Positions 44,260 to 53,094 of a stretch of 64,000 bases of DNA are shown here, piece by piece. Source of the DNA: Cupriavidus numazuensis (GTDB lineage Bacteria; Pseudomonadota; Gammaproteobacteria; Burkholderiales; Burkholderiaceae); the NCBI RefSeq assembly GCF_905397435.1, contig NZ_CAJPVI010000045.1, positions 1 through 64,000 of the forward strand, given 5' to 3'. Within the stretch, counting starts at the first letter, position 1; every line of letters starts with the position of its first letter. The notes under the pieces were generated by a model. The model was not told where the DNA came from. It worked only from the letters and a program-made list of their open reading frames with translations, and did no database searches. Made by a program: the position numbers and the translations under genes.

Positions 44260-44718
44260 ATGAAGGAGATTGCGTCTCTTGACGCGTTGAAGGCTTTGGT
44301 TGGGCAGGACGTAGGCAGTAGCGAATGGATTGAAATCTCGCAGAATGACGTCAATCAATTCGCTCAGGCTACCGGTGACCATCAGTGGATTCACACTGAC
44401 CCGGAACGCGCTAGGAAGGAGTCCCCATTCGGCGGCCCGGTCGCTCATGGGTTCCTGACTCTGTCCCTGCTTCCGGCATTGATGGCCAAGACCGTCAGGG
44501 TAAATGGAGTTCGCATGGGGGTGAACTACGGGCTCAATCGCGTTCGCTTCACGGCGCCGGTGCCGGTGGGCGCAGCAGTCCGCCTTCACGCCAAGCTGGT
44601 TTCGGTCGAAGCCCCAGACTCCTCGGTCGCCACCCTCACATGGGCTGTCACGATGGAGGCACGTGGCGCGGCCAAACCGGTTTGTGTGGCTGAGACGCTG
44701 AGTCGACTGTACTTCTGA
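44260..44718 (+). CDS. MaoC-family (R)-specific enoyl-CoA hydratase
   Basis: A 152-residue single-hotdog MaoC/NodN-like protein. The catalytic motif FAQATGDHQWIHTDPERARK has the expected Asp and His, followed by PFGGPVAHGFLTLSLLPALM. Such enzymes hydrate trans-2-enoyl-CoA to the (R)-3-hydroxy form. It starts 12 bp after the crotonase stop and is the last gene before the terminator at 44787. Confidence 0.88.
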   Translation: MKEIASLDALKALVGQDVGSSEWIEISQNDVNQFAQATGDHQWIHTDPERARKESPFGGPVAHGFLTLSLLPALMAKTVRVNGVRMGVNYGLNRVRFTAPVPVGAAVRLHAKLVSVEAPDSSVATLTWAVTMEARGAAKPVCVAETLSRLYF

Positions 44719-44786
44719 CGAGGGGTGGGCACTCGGCGTCTGACAATGTCTCTCCTGTGTAACCCAACTTACGGGTCACAGCTTTT

Positions 44787-44815
44787 CCCCGCGCAGAGTC
44801 GCGGGGATTCTTTTG
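44787..44815 (+). terminator. Rho-independent terminator after maoC
   Basis: CCCCGCG (44787-44793), 6-nt loop, CGCGGGG (44800-44806), followed by ATTCTTTTG. A strong GC stem with a T-rich tail, 70 bp after the MaoC gene. It ends the beta-oxidation operon and separates it from the HxlR gene. Confidence 0.85.
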
Positions 44816-44848
44816 TCCGCCATCAGTAGAGAGAAGGAGGAGACTGGG

Positions 44849-45241
44849 ATGGACAGATGTAGGCAACTTACGGAAGACAAGCGAGTTCGACGGACCTTGG
44901 AGCTTCTGGGGGAACGATGGACTCTCCTTCTTCTGGGCGAAGCCCTCTTGGGACGCACTCGTTTCGACGAGTTTCAGCAATCGCTGGGAATGGCCCCAAG
45001 CACGCTTGCCGTTCGACTGAGATTGTTGGTCGAAATGGGATTGCTCGAACGCCGCGGAGTGCGTTGCAACAGACTCACATACCACCTGACAGAATCAGGC
45101 GCAGCCATGAGACCTTGCTTTGACATGCTGGCTCAGTGGGCAAATCAGTGGATGACCCTACCAGACGTTCTATCCGTACCGGCAAACGGTAGACCGGCCA
45201 ATGACCATGAAACGAGAGGAGAGTTTGATGAAGCAATCTGA
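44849..45241 (+). CDS. HxlR-family transcriptional regulator
   Basis: A 130-residue winged-helix regulator. DRCRQLTEDKRVRRTLELLG with an N-terminal cysteine, ERWTLLLLGEALLGRTRFDE, FQQSLGMAPSTLAVRLRLLV and EMGLLERRGVRCNRLTYHLT are the HxlR pattern. The N-terminal cysteine is common in redox- or aldehyde-sensing members. ATG 44849 has AAGGAGG upstream, so the earlier ATG at 44813 is not used. It overlaps the next small gene by 14 nt. Confidence 0.88.
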   Translation: MDRCRQLTEDKRVRRTLELLGERWTLLLLGEALLGRTRFDEFQQSLGMAPSTLAVRLRLLVEMGLLERRGVRCNRLTYHLTESGAAMRPCFDMLAQWANQWMTLPDVLSVPANGRPANDHETRGEFDEAI

Positions 45242-45419
45242 TAATTCCCCAGCAGAGCAAGGGAGCAAGAACGACGACGGCGTAAGTGCTCGCGATGCTC
45301 TCGTGACCTCATGGCTGCACCACTTCGGCGTCGAATACCTGCAGGAGTTGGACCTGGGCACCTTGGAGATGCTGGGGCAACTTATACGGGACGGTTGTAC
45401 TCCCCCCACTCGCGCGTGA
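45228..45419 (+). CDS. Small protein of unknown function (63 aa)
   Basis: A 63-residue acidic/polar N-terminus (MKQSDNSPAEQGSKNDDG) followed by an amphipathic helical part, VTSWLHHFGVEYLQELDLGT and LEMLGQLIRDG. GAGGAGA lies 6-7 nt upstream of ATG 45228, and the gene overlaps the end of the HxlR gene, so it is likely translated. I do not recognise the family. It lies 32 bp before the nitronate monooxygenase, perhaps as a partner. Confidence 0.6.
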   Translation: MKQSDNSPAEQGSKNDDGVSARDALVTSWLHHFGVEYLQELDLGTLEMLGQLIRDGCTPPTRA

Positions 45420-45451
45420 TGAAGCACTTCTGAAAGTCAAAAGAGGAAACT

Positions 45452-46429
45452 ATGAAGACACGTATCACAGAATTGTTCGGAATCGAATATCCCATCATCC
45501 AAGGCGGCATGCATTATGTCGGCTTTGCCGAGCTTGCGTCGGCTGTATCGAACGCGGGTGCGTTGGGCTTCATTACGGGGCTCACACAAAAGACGCCCGA
45601 CGATCTGGCGCGAGAGATTGCGCGATGCCGCGACATGACGGACAAGCCGTTCGGGGTCAATCTGACGTTCCTGCCGACGTTCTCCGAGCCGCCATACGCC
45701 GAATACATCGATGCTATCAAGCAAGGGGGAGTTCGAATCGTCGAGACCGCGGGCCGCAATCCCAAGCAGTACATGAGCCTTTTGAAGGAGGCCGGAATCA
45801 AGGTCATTCATAAATGCACGTCGGTGCGCCACGCGCTCAAGGCGCAGGAGATTGGATGCGACGCCGTCAGTGTTGACGGCTTCGAATGCGGCGGGCATCC
45901 CGGCGAGGATGACATTCCGAACTCTGTGTTGCTGCCCTTGGCAGCTGAGGCGCTGACGGTTCCGTTTGTGGCTTCAGGCGGCATGGCTGATGGTCGAGGC
46001 CTGGTTGCGGCCCTGGCACTGGGTGCTGACGGTATCAACATGGGTACTCGCTTCATCGCTACCAAGGAAGCACCGGTGCACCAGAACGTCAAGGATGCCA
46101 TTGTCGCTGCGACTGAGTTGGATACGCGACTCGTCATGCGGCCGCTTCGGAACACTGAGCGCGTGCTGACAAATGCTGGCGTTGAACGCCTTTTAGAGAT
46201 TGAGGCTGAGAAGGGCGAAAGCCTGCAAATCACTGATATTCTCGACCAGGTCGCGGGTGTCTATCCAAAGGTTATGATCCACGGAGAGATGGACGCCGGC
46301 GCCTGGAGTTGCGGGATGGTCGCCGGGCTCATCCGTGATGTGCCGAGCGTAGGCGAACTGGTTCGCAGGATTGCAGATGAAGCGAATGACATTGTCAAAA
46401 AGCGACTGGGCAGCATGATTACCGCTTGA
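45452..46429 (+). CDS. Nitronate monooxygenase (2-nitropropane dioxygenase family)
   Basis: A 325-residue FMN TIM-barrel enzyme that oxidises alkyl nitronates, or in related enzymes reduces enoyl groups. Features: YPIIQGGMHYVGFAELASAV and SNAGALGFITGLT (N-terminal FMN loop), SVDGFECGGHPGEDDIPNSV (catalytic-histidine region of the family), FVASGGMADGRGLVAALALG and ADGINMGTRFIAT (phosphate binding). Presence next to a beta-oxidation operon is common for this family in Burkholderiales, but the physiological role is unclear. Preceded by AGAGGAAAC. Confidence 0.88.
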   Translation: MKTRITELFGIEYPIIQGGMHYVGFAELASAVSNAGALGFITGLTQKTPDDLAREIARCRDMTDKPFGVNLTFLPTFSEPPYAEYIDAIKQGGVRIVETAGRNPKQYMSLLKEAGIKVIHKCTSVRHALKAQEIGCDAVSVDGFECGGHPGEDDIPNSVLLPLAAEALTVPFVASGGMADGRGLVAALALGADGINMGTRFIATKEAPVHQNVKDAIVAATELDTRLVMRPLRNTERVLTNAGVERLLEIEAEKGESLQITDILDQVAGVYPKVMIHGEMDAGAWSCGMVAGLIRDVPSVGELVRRIADEANDIVKKRLGSMITA

Positions 46430-46449
46430 GCGCGATTAGACTCAGCGTT

Positions 46450-46486
46450 CGTTGGATGGGCACGCAGATGCCCACCCAATCCAACT
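46450..46486. terminator. Imperfect hairpin between convergent genes
   Basis: GTTGGATGGGC (46451-46461) pairs with GCCCACCCAATCCAAC (46470-46485), with a bulge. It lies between the convergent nitronate monooxygenase and acyl-CoA ligase stops, so it is a likely bidirectional terminator. There is no strong T-tract. Confidence 0.6.
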
Positions 46487-46495
46487 CTTGAGGAG

Positions 46496-48403
46496 CTATT
46501 GCACGATCGTGATGTCGTAGGGGATGGTAAATGCGCTGAGCGCGTGGCGAATGGCTGCCGTTTCGGACTGCTGCGCGGGTGTAGCCCGTAGTGATACGCG
46601 ACACCGGACGCCAGCGCTGCCCTGGTCATAGGCTTCGACCCTTTCAAGGGATGCGATACCTAGCCCCTGGACAATACGGGCATACTCCCGTTGCGTGGCA
46701 TCCACGCGTAGCGCGGCCTTATTCACCTTGCCGAGTGACGTTTTGGGCAGTTCGTCGACCAGGAAGTAGTGCTTTGGCACCGCCGCGCGCTCTGGGATGT
46801 TCGCTGCGCCGAATTGGAGCAGCTGTTCGGCACCGACCTTCGCGTCTGCCTTCACCACGACATAAGCGCCCGGCATCTCTCCTGCATAGGCATCCGGCAC
46901 GCCGATGGCCGCCACTTCGATAACGTCGGGGTGCTTGAAGAACGCTTCCTCAATCATGCGAGGGTCGATGTTGTGCCCTCCACGGATAATTAGGTCCTTG
47001 GCCCGGCCCGTAATCCACAGATAGCCGTCTTCATCGATGTAGCCGAGGTCCCCGGTGTCGAGCCACTTTCCGACGAGGAATACCTGCCCATTGGCGGCGG
47101 CGTCCAAATAGCCGTCAAAAACGGCCGGACCCTCGATTACGATGCTTCCCGCCTCGTTAGGCGCACAATCGCTAAAGGACCTGGTTTTAGCATCAATGCG
47201 CACGGCTTTGATGCTCTGATATGGGAATGGGAGCCCAGCGGAGCCAGTCTTCTTGACCCCAAAACGAGGGTTGGATGTCGTGACAGACGTGGATTCCGTC
47301 ATCCCATAGGTTTCGAGGAGCGGAATGCCCACCTTCGCCTTGAAACCTTCAGCAACGTGCGCGGAGAGCGGGGCCGTCCCTGTGCTGGCCACACGGAGAC
47401 TGCTGATATCGGCGGCTCCAATCGGCAGCCTCAGCAACTGATTGATGATGGTCGGTACGAGTGCGGCTGCGGAAATGCGGAAGGCTTCCACAGTGTTCCA
47501 AAAATTGGATACAGCCGTGGGGTGGCGCCAGCCAATCGACGTCATGAGCACCAGCGTTGCGCCTCTCACCAGAGTATGCAAGCAGCCAGCGAGGGCGCCG
47601 CCAACGTGGAAGACGGGCAGCCCGGTACTGCGAACGTCCTCCGCTTTGGTTCCATAGACCATCCCATAGGCCCAGGTGCTGAAGACTTCGGCACGGTGCG
47701 TTTGCGGCGCGAGCTTCGGTGTTCCCGTGGTCCCGCCCGTGTGAAAGAGTGCAGCAACATCCGTCCCTTGGATCTGCCTGCCGCTGGCGAGGTGGTCGTC
47801 GGGAAACTGCTCGATGACGGCTTCAAAATCAATTACCGGTACACCGTGGAGCTCCTGAACTGCCGGGCGCCGACCGCCGACGCTCACCACTGCCTTGATG
47901 TTCGGCAGGGATGGCAGCATCTCGGATACCTTGGGCCAGAGGTCGATATGCTCGTCGCCGCCATACACGGCCAGAACGCGAGCCTCGGCGGAGCCAATCA
48001 TGTGTTCCAGGATGTTCGAATCGAGCATCCAGTTGACTGGATTGATGATGCCTGCAGCCTGGCCACCCCAGAGTAAGAATTGCGATTCCGTTACAGTAGG
48101 GACCAGCAGAGAGACGACGTCAGTCTTGCCAATGCCGAGGGACGACAGCAGATTGGCTGTCTGGTTGACCCGACGCCAAAGCTGTCGGTACGTTGTCGCT
48201 TCAGCATTTTCCGGAGTGTCGCACCCAGTGTGCATGTACCAGATGGCGACCTTATCGGGGTCAATCGCGCAGCCATCGCGGAGCATCTGATATGTCGTTT
48301 CAGGCAAGCGGCGCTCGGTGAGCGGGATTTCTTCGTACGCTCGAATCTTCTCACGGGAAGAGAGGTCGGCTTCAGACCAGTAAGTATTGGATTGAGGTTG
48401 CAT
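46496..48403 (-). CDS. Acyl-CoA ligase (AMP-forming), Bug-linked
   Basis: A 635-residue ANL ligase. P-loop LFHTGGTTGTPKLAPQTHRA, TGLPVFHVGGALAGCLHT, ETYGMTESTSVTTSNP, DTGDLGYIDEDGYLWITGRA, KDLIIRGGHNIDPRMIEEAF and the lysine of PKTSLGKVNKAALR are intact. A ~70-residue tail after that lysine (VEAYDQGSAGVRCRVSLRAT to YDITIVQ) is shared with the paralogues at 36558 and 49749. ATG 48403 follows GAGGTGG and lies 7 nt after the Bug stop, so both are probably co-translated and handle the same acid. Confidence 0.9.
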   Translation of the reverse strand: MQPQSNTYWSEADLSSREKIRAYEEIPLTERRLPETTYQMLRDGCAIDPDKVAIWYMHTGCDTPENAEATTYRQLWRRVNQTANLLSSLGIGKTDVVSLLVPTVTESQFLLWGGQAAGIINPVNWMLDSNILEHMIGSAEARVLAVYGGDEHIDLWPKVSEMLPSLPNIKAVVSVGGRRPAVQELHGVPVIDFEAVIEQFPDDHLASGRQIQGTDVAALFHTGGTTGTPKLAPQTHRAEVFSTWAYGMVYGTKAEDVRSTGLPVFHVGGALAGCLHTLVRGATLVLMTSIGWRHPTAVSNFWNTVEAFRISAAALVPTIINQLLRLPIGAADISSLRVASTGTAPLSAHVAEGFKAKVGIPLLETYGMTESTSVTTSNPRFGVKKTGSAGLPFPYQSIKAVRIDAKTRSFSDCAPNEAGSIVIEGPAVFDGYLDAAANGQVFLVGKWLDTGDLGYIDEDGYLWITGRAKDLIIRGGHNIDPRMIEEAFFKHPDVIEVAAIGVPDAYAGEMPGAYVVVKADAKVGAEQLLQFGAANIPERAAVPKHYFLVDELPKTSLGKVNKAALRVDATQREYARIVQGLGIASLERVEAYDQGSAGVRCRVSLRATPAQQSETAAIRHALSAFTIPYDITIVQ

Positions 48404-48410
48404 GGCCACC

Positions 48411-49415
48411 TCACATCTCAGGCTTGTAGCCAATGCGATTGACAAAGCTTGACCACTTCGCTTGGTCCTCTCGAACCCTCTTCGAGAATGATGCAATCTG
48501 AGTAGTTTCAGGCTCCATGAGACCGAGTTCCTTCACCTTGCTGAGATATTCCGGCGAATTGACGGCGCGACGAGCGAGCGCCTCAAGTCGGCCGGCCAGC
48601 GCAGGGGCGAGACCAGCCGGAGCATACAAGCCGAAGTTGCCATTAAATTGCTCCATCTCTGGGTAGCCGAGTTCACGGAATGTAGGAACGTTCGGAGCGA
48701 GGGGCGAACGCTCTGTGCCAGCTGTGGCCAGCGCCAAGAGCTTTCCTGACTTCACATAGTTCATCGCAGGAAGCAATGCGTCGAACATCACCTGGACTTG
48801 GCCGCCGAGGAGATCTTGCATTGCAGGTGCCGAACCTTTGTAGGCGACATGCAGCATATCGATACCGGCAAGCTGGTTCAAGCGAATGCCGGCGAAGTGG
48901 CCTTGGGTACCTACGCTATAGGAAGCGAAGGAAAGCTTTCCCGGGTTGGCTTTCGCCCACTTCACGAGCGACGGAAGGTCTTTGGCGGGAATGTTGGGAT
49001 TGGCGTACATGACCTGGGGCGTTCTTGCCAGTTCCGAGATGGGCAGGAACGCATCGGGCTTGTACGGCACCTTGGTCGTAAAGGGGACTAGGGACACTGT
49101 GCTACCAATGGACACCATCAACGTGTAGCCGTCTGGCTTGGCGCGGGCAACTGCGTCGGCTCCGATTGCTCCCGAAGCGCCTGGGCGATTTTCGACAATG
49201 AATGGTTGGCCGCTCGCCGATGCGAGGCGCTCAGCAAGCATGCGTGCCATGCTGTCCGTCGCTCCGCCCGGGGGAAGCGGAACTACGATGCGGACGGGCT
49301 TGCTGGGGTAACTTTCGGGCGTTTCTGCGCGGGCTTGGCTGGCAAGGAACGCTGCGAGAACGAGGGATCCACTAAGGACGCCTGCGAGGAGCTTGATACG
49401 TCGTGACGCTGCCAT
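48411..49415 (-). CDS. Bug-family solute-binding protein, ligase-linked
   Basis: A 334-residue TTT-type receptor. Basic start (MAASRRIKLLAGVLSGSLVL) and hydrophobic signal to SQARAE indicate export. Mature motifs are YPSKPVRIVVPLPPGGATDS, VENRPGASGAIGADAVARAK and HVAYKGSAPAMQDLLGGQVQ. ATG 49415 has GGAG 8 nt upstream, preferred to the TTG at 49430. It is the first gene of a two-gene unit with the acyl-CoA ligase. Confidence 0.9.
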   Translation of the reverse strand: MAASRRIKLLAGVLSGSLVLAAFLASQARAETPESYPSKPVRIVVPLPPGGATDSMARMLAERLASASGQPFIVENRPGASGAIGADAVARAKPDGYTLMVSIGSTVSLVPFTTKVPYKPDAFLPISELARTPQVMYANPNIPAKDLPSLVKWAKANPGKLSFASYSVGTQGHFAGIRLNQLAGIDMLHVAYKGSAPAMQDLLGGQVQVMFDALLPAMNYVKSGKLLALATAGTERSPLAPNVPTFRELGYPEMEQFNGNFGLYAPAGLAPALAGRLEALARRAVNSPEYLSKVKELGLMEPETTQIASFSKRVREDQAKWSSFVNRIGYKPEM

Positions 49416-49748
49416 GTCTATGGTCTCCAAAATTTATAACGACGCATGTCATTTGCATGCGCTCACCGGCAATGATGGGGGACACCGAGCTGACATCGGA
49501 CTATTCAGACTGAAATGGGAAAATTCCTACACTGAGTCTGCCGTGCAGCATAGAAAGCTGCGGCTGGCTCGGAGAAGTTTTCGGGAGCGATACGTCAGGC
49601 CGTCAGTCTTGTTGCTCTCAGCCTTCATCCGCACCGAGTGCGCCCGAAGAGCGGTTCCAGGCGGACAAAATTCTGAGTGATGAAGGCGGCGTCGAGGGAG
49701 GTTGCCGGCGGATCTGTCTCTTGTAGACATCCCGCCGAGCATCTACGG
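49416..49748. other. Spacer between the two receptor-ligase units
   Basis: About 330 bp between the Bug start and the stop of the next ligase. No gene was recognised; it presumably holds a promoter for the second unit. Confidence 0.4.
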
Positions 49749-51644
49749 TTAGACTACCTGGTGGAACTCGTAGGGAATCGTTAGAGCGCGTAGACGCTGA
49801 TCTGCATCCTTATCGTCGGGTAGTTGTCCCTTGACGTGAATCTCGACAAGAAAGCCTCGCGCGCCACGGTCAATGGCCTTGATAGTCGAGGCAGACCGCC
49901 ACGAAGCGTCGCCTAGTGCAGCGGCAAACATCCGTTCGATAGCGTCGACCCTCAACAGATTCTTCTGGATCTTACCCACAGCTGTCTTGGGCATCTGGGG
50001 CAGGATGTAGCACTGCTTTGGTACGGCAGCTCGTTCGGGCACATGTGCTGCCGCAAACTGCAACAGATCAGTTGACGAAGCCTCGGCGCCGGGCTTCAGG
50101 ACGACATAGGCGACGGGAACCTCCCCAGAATGGGCGTCCGGAGCACCAACGACAGCAGCGTCCTGAATTGCTGGATTAGCAAAGAGAGTCTCTTCGACCA
50201 TCTTGGGGTCAATGTTGTGTCCACCCCTGATAATCAGGTCCTTTGCTCGTCCGGTGATCCAGAGCCAATTGTCTTCATCGAGATATCCTAGGTCTCCGGT
50301 GTCGAGCCATTCGCCATCGACCCAATTGGTGGATTGCTCCTGCCCCAGATAACCTGGAGAAACCGCAGGGCCCTTGACGATGATGAGGCCGGCCTCTCCA
50401 GGCGCGCAATCGCGGGCGGTAGATTTCTCGGAACCGGGCTGTACGACTCGCACTGATTGATAGGGTAGCCGAATTCCAGAACTCCCCACTTTAACCACGT
50501 CCAGGGGGGGCGTTATACAGGTGACGGCGGTCGTCTCGGTAAGCCCATAGCTTTCCCGGATACGATGGCCGGTCATTTGATAGAACGCTTCAGCGACGTT
50601 GGTCGAGAGGGGCGCTGTTGAGGAAGCAACATAATTGAGGCAGGAGACATCCGCCGCGCCGATGGGTATCGACAGTACTTGGTTGACCAACGTTGGAACG
50701 AGCGTGAGCATGGTAATTCGAAACGAATCAACGATCTTCCAGATGTTGGGAAGTACGGATCGGTGACGAAAGCCGGCTGACGTCATCAACACGATACTCG
50801 CGCCGCGAGAAAGCGGCGAGAGGCAACTCGCAATGGCACCAGCGCTGTGGAAGATTGGCACGCCAACAGCACGAACCTCCTCACTGCCGAGTCCGGTCAT
50901 GTAGCTGCTTGCCCAAATCCAGAAAACCTGGTTTCGATGCAGGTGCTTCGCCAGCTTTGGCACACCAGTTGTGCCGCCTGTGTGAAGCAGTGCGGCAGTG
51001 TCATCCGGAGAAAATACTCGGGCGGACACCAAGCGGTCATTTTCCTGCTCTGCGATAGACGACGAGAAATCGATTACCGGCACGGCGCCGATGCTGGTGC
51101 GTGGTGTGCCTACGCCGCCAACGCGAATCACCGCTGCCAAAGATGGCAATTCTTTGACAACAAGTTCAATCTTCGGCCAAATTTCGGTGCTCTCGTCTCC
51201 CGCATAAGCAATGATTACCCGCGTACCGGCAGCCTTGAACATCTGGACTAAGATGTCCGCCTCTAGCATCCAATTCACCGGATTTACGACGCCTGCCGCT
51301 TGCGCACCCCAAAGCGCGTACAGACCTTCAGGAACTGCTGGCATGAGTACAGAGGTCACGTCATCCGTTGTGACTCCCAGTTCGTAGAGAAGGTTGGCAG
51401 TTTGCAAAATCTTCTGCCTCATTTCTCCGTAGGTGACCGAGACTGCTGTCTCCTTGGGACGAGTCCCATCGCTGAAAAACTGGATGGCTACTTTGGATGG
51501 ATCAATGGAGCAGGCGTCCATCAACATTTCGTGGGTAGACGTCGGGAGGTTGCGGGCGGAAAGAGGAGTCTTCTCGAAGCGATTGACGTCTTCTTCGGAG
51601 CACAGAACTTCCGAGGTCCAGTAGGCGGGCTGGTGAGATGGCAT
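49749..51644 (-). CDS. Acyl-CoA ligase (AMP-forming), Bug-linked
   Basis: A 631-residue ANL ligase paralogous to those at 36558 and 46496. LLHTGGTTGVPKLAKHLHRN (P-loop), VGVPIFHSAGAIASCLSPLS, RESYGLTETTAVTCITPP, DTGDLGYLDEDNWLWITGRA, KDLIIRGGHNIDPKMVEETL and the lysine of PKTAVGKIQKNLLR are present. The C-terminal tail IKAIDRGARGFLVEIHVKGQ follows. ATG 51644 aligns with the starts of the paralogues (M...YW...); an in-frame TTG at 51662 is an alternative. It lies 23 nt after the Bug stop. Confidence 0.9.
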   Translation of the reverse strand: MPSHQPAYWTSEVLCSEEDVNRFEKTPLSARNLPTSTHEMLMDACSIDPSKVAIQFFSDGTRPKETAVSVTYGEMRQKILQTANLLYELGVTTDDVTSVLMPAVPEGLYALWGAQAAGVVNPVNWMLEADILVQMFKAAGTRVIIAYAGDESTEIWPKIELVVKELPSLAAVIRVGGVGTPRTSIGAVPVIDFSSSIAEQENDRLVSARVFSPDDTAALLHTGGTTGVPKLAKHLHRNQVFWIWASSYMTGLGSEEVRAVGVPIFHSAGAIASCLSPLSRGASIVLMTSAGFRHRSVLPNIWKIVDSFRITMLTLVPTLVNQVLSIPIGAADVSCLNYVASSTAPLSTNVAEAFYQMTGHRIRESYGLTETTAVTCITPPLDVVKVGSSGIRLPYQSVRVVQPGSEKSTARDCAPGEAGLIIVKGPAVSPGYLGQEQSTNWVDGEWLDTGDLGYLDEDNWLWITGRAKDLIIRGGHNIDPKMVEETLFANPAIQDAAVVGAPDAHSGEVPVAYVVLKPGAEASSTDLLQFAAAHVPERAAVPKQCYILPQMPKTAVGKIQKNLLRVDAIERMFAAALGDASWRSASTIKAIDRGARGFLVEIHVKGQLPDDKDADQRLRALTIPYEFHQVV

Positions 51645-51667
51645 GCTATTGGTGGTGTTCAAGGGGT

Positions 51668-52669
51668 TTACTCGCGTTCAATCTTGATTTCGCGGGCGAG
51701 ACGTTCGAATCGGCCGGACTCGGCCAAGAAGTACTTGGCCGACTGCTCCAAGTCCATAACTGCACCTGCCGAGTTGCCGCGCTCGCCTACCCATTCGCGG
51801 TAGGCCGGTGTCGCCACAATCCTGTTTGTTGCCTTTCCGATGATGTCAGCCGTTTCCTTCGGCACCTTCGAGGAAACAAAAAGGCCGGTCCACATTGAAT
51901 AGTGGAATCCTCGAAGGGCGGGTACCGTGTCGACGGAGGGAACTTCAGGCATTCCCGCGTGCCGTTCTGCGGACATGATGCCAAGCACCTTGATTTTTCC
52001 TTCCTTTGCCGCCTGGATGTAGCTTGGGATCAGCGGAAGGAAGGTGATGTCGACTTGGTCCGCCATGAGGTCCTGAATCGCGGGAGCACCGCCTTTGTAG
52101 GGTACGTGAGTTGCACGGATGCCCACGCGTTTGGCGAAGTCGGCACCGGCAAGATGAAAGACGGAGCCAACGCCCGTGCTGGCATACGCGAGCGGCTTCG
52201 CGTCGGGCCGCTTGGCCTTGTCGACGAGCTCGCTAAGGCTGTTTGCCGGAAAGTGCGGGCGCGCCATAATCGCCAACGCACCAATCGACAACTGCGCCAC
52301 CATCCTGAAATCTTCTGGCTTGTATCGGACGCTTTGCAAAGTCATTGGGGGCAGCGTCAGTTCATTGGGCGAACCAATCAACATTGTCAACGTTCCAGGG
52401 TCCGCGTTTAGCAGGCGTTGGGCCCCGAGAGAGCCGCTGGCACCGCCGAAGTTTTCGACGATGATGGTCTTCGCGAGGCTATTCCCAAGTTCGGGTTGGA
52501 TGCGGCGCGCAACGATGTCGAATGAACTGCCAGCAGGGTAGGGAACGATTATCGTGGCCAGGTTGCGACCAGGTAGTTGTGCTTGCGCACTTGCACCCGA
52601 CTGCAGCAGAAGGCTTGTCGTGAAAATCCCGACACACTTCAAAAGTTGTACTATGGTCCTCGAAGTCAT
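51668..52669 (-). CDS. Bug-family solute-binding protein, ligase-linked
   Basis: A 333-residue TTT-type receptor with a Sec-type signal (MTSRTIVQLLKCVGIFTTSL, then LLQSGASAQ). Mature motifs: TIIVPYPAGSSFDIVARRIQ, IIVENFGGASGSLGAQRLLN and RATHVPYKGGAPAIQDLMAD. GTGGAG precedes ATG 52669. With the ligase it forms the second, upstream receptor-ligase unit. The two receptors are clearly divergent, so they may bind different acids. Confidence 0.9.
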   Translation of the reverse strand: MTSRTIVQLLKCVGIFTTSLLLQSGASAQAQLPGRNLATIIVPYPAGSSFDIVARRIQPELGNSLAKTIIVENFGGASGSLGAQRLLNADPGTLTMLIGSPNELTLPPMTLQSVRYKPEDFRMVAQLSIGALAIMARPHFPANSLSELVDKAKRPDAKPLAYASTGVGSVFHLAGADFAKRVGIRATHVPYKGGAPAIQDLMADQVDITFLPLIPSYIQAAKEGKIKVLGIMSAERHAGMPEVPSVDTVPALRGFHYSMWTGLFVSSKVPKETADIIGKATNRIVATPAYREWVGERGNSAGAVMDLEQSAKYFLAESGRFERLAREIKIERE

Positions 52670-52885
52670 GTTGTCTCCACTCGTAGTTGCACATAATGAT
52701 TTGTGCATCGGTAGAGTGTGAGAGAGGACGACGGTGATGAGATGTCAGAATTGCCTCTGACATTTGTCAGGCTTTTCTGACTTGTTCGGTTGGCAACGGT
52801 TCTCTAGGAAGAGCCGCGGCACACTAATGCAGTTACAGGCTAGATCAAGCGCTTGGCCACGCGCCGTCGTCGGCAACCTGAAGGC

Positions 52886-53080
52886 AATCCAGCCTACGAA
52901 TCGACGATCGCGGCAGTGAAGTAGGCCGCACGAGGGGGCTGGAGCGTGCATGCTGCCGCGGCGGGTGTGATTGCCCGCAGCGGGCAGAAGTTGTCTGAAC
53001 GATTGCCACGCGCCGGCACGGAGGTTCGTGTCCCGGTGCGAGGGCGCCATGAAGTCCTGCGGTTCTGCACCTCTGACTAG
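52886..53080 (+). pseudogene. tnpB: TnpB C-terminal relic, second copy
   Basis: The plus strand reads NPAYESTIAAVK, a stop, then AARGGWSVHAAAAGVIARSG, QKLSERLPRAGTEVRVPVRG and RHEVLRFCTSD. It is the same segment as the relic at 13614-13988 (about 75% identical at DNA level by eye) and contains the sequence missing there, but has an in-frame stop. The upstream RuvC-like core is absent. Its 3' end runs into the third TetR-type operator. Confidence 0.62.
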
Positions 53081-53094
53081 ACTGCTTAGTCTAG
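53076..53094. promoter_or_regulatory. Palindromic operator 3 with overlapping promoter
   Basis: ACTAGAC (53076-53082), 6-nt spacer, GTCTAG (53089-53094). Arms and spacing equal those of operators 1 and 2 at 30 kb except for the last base. A plus-strand promoter TAGACT (53078-53083), 17-nt spacer, TACTAT (53101-53106) would start inside it. The first gene downstream on that strand is the LysR gene at 53387, some 270 bp away. Confidence 0.65.
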
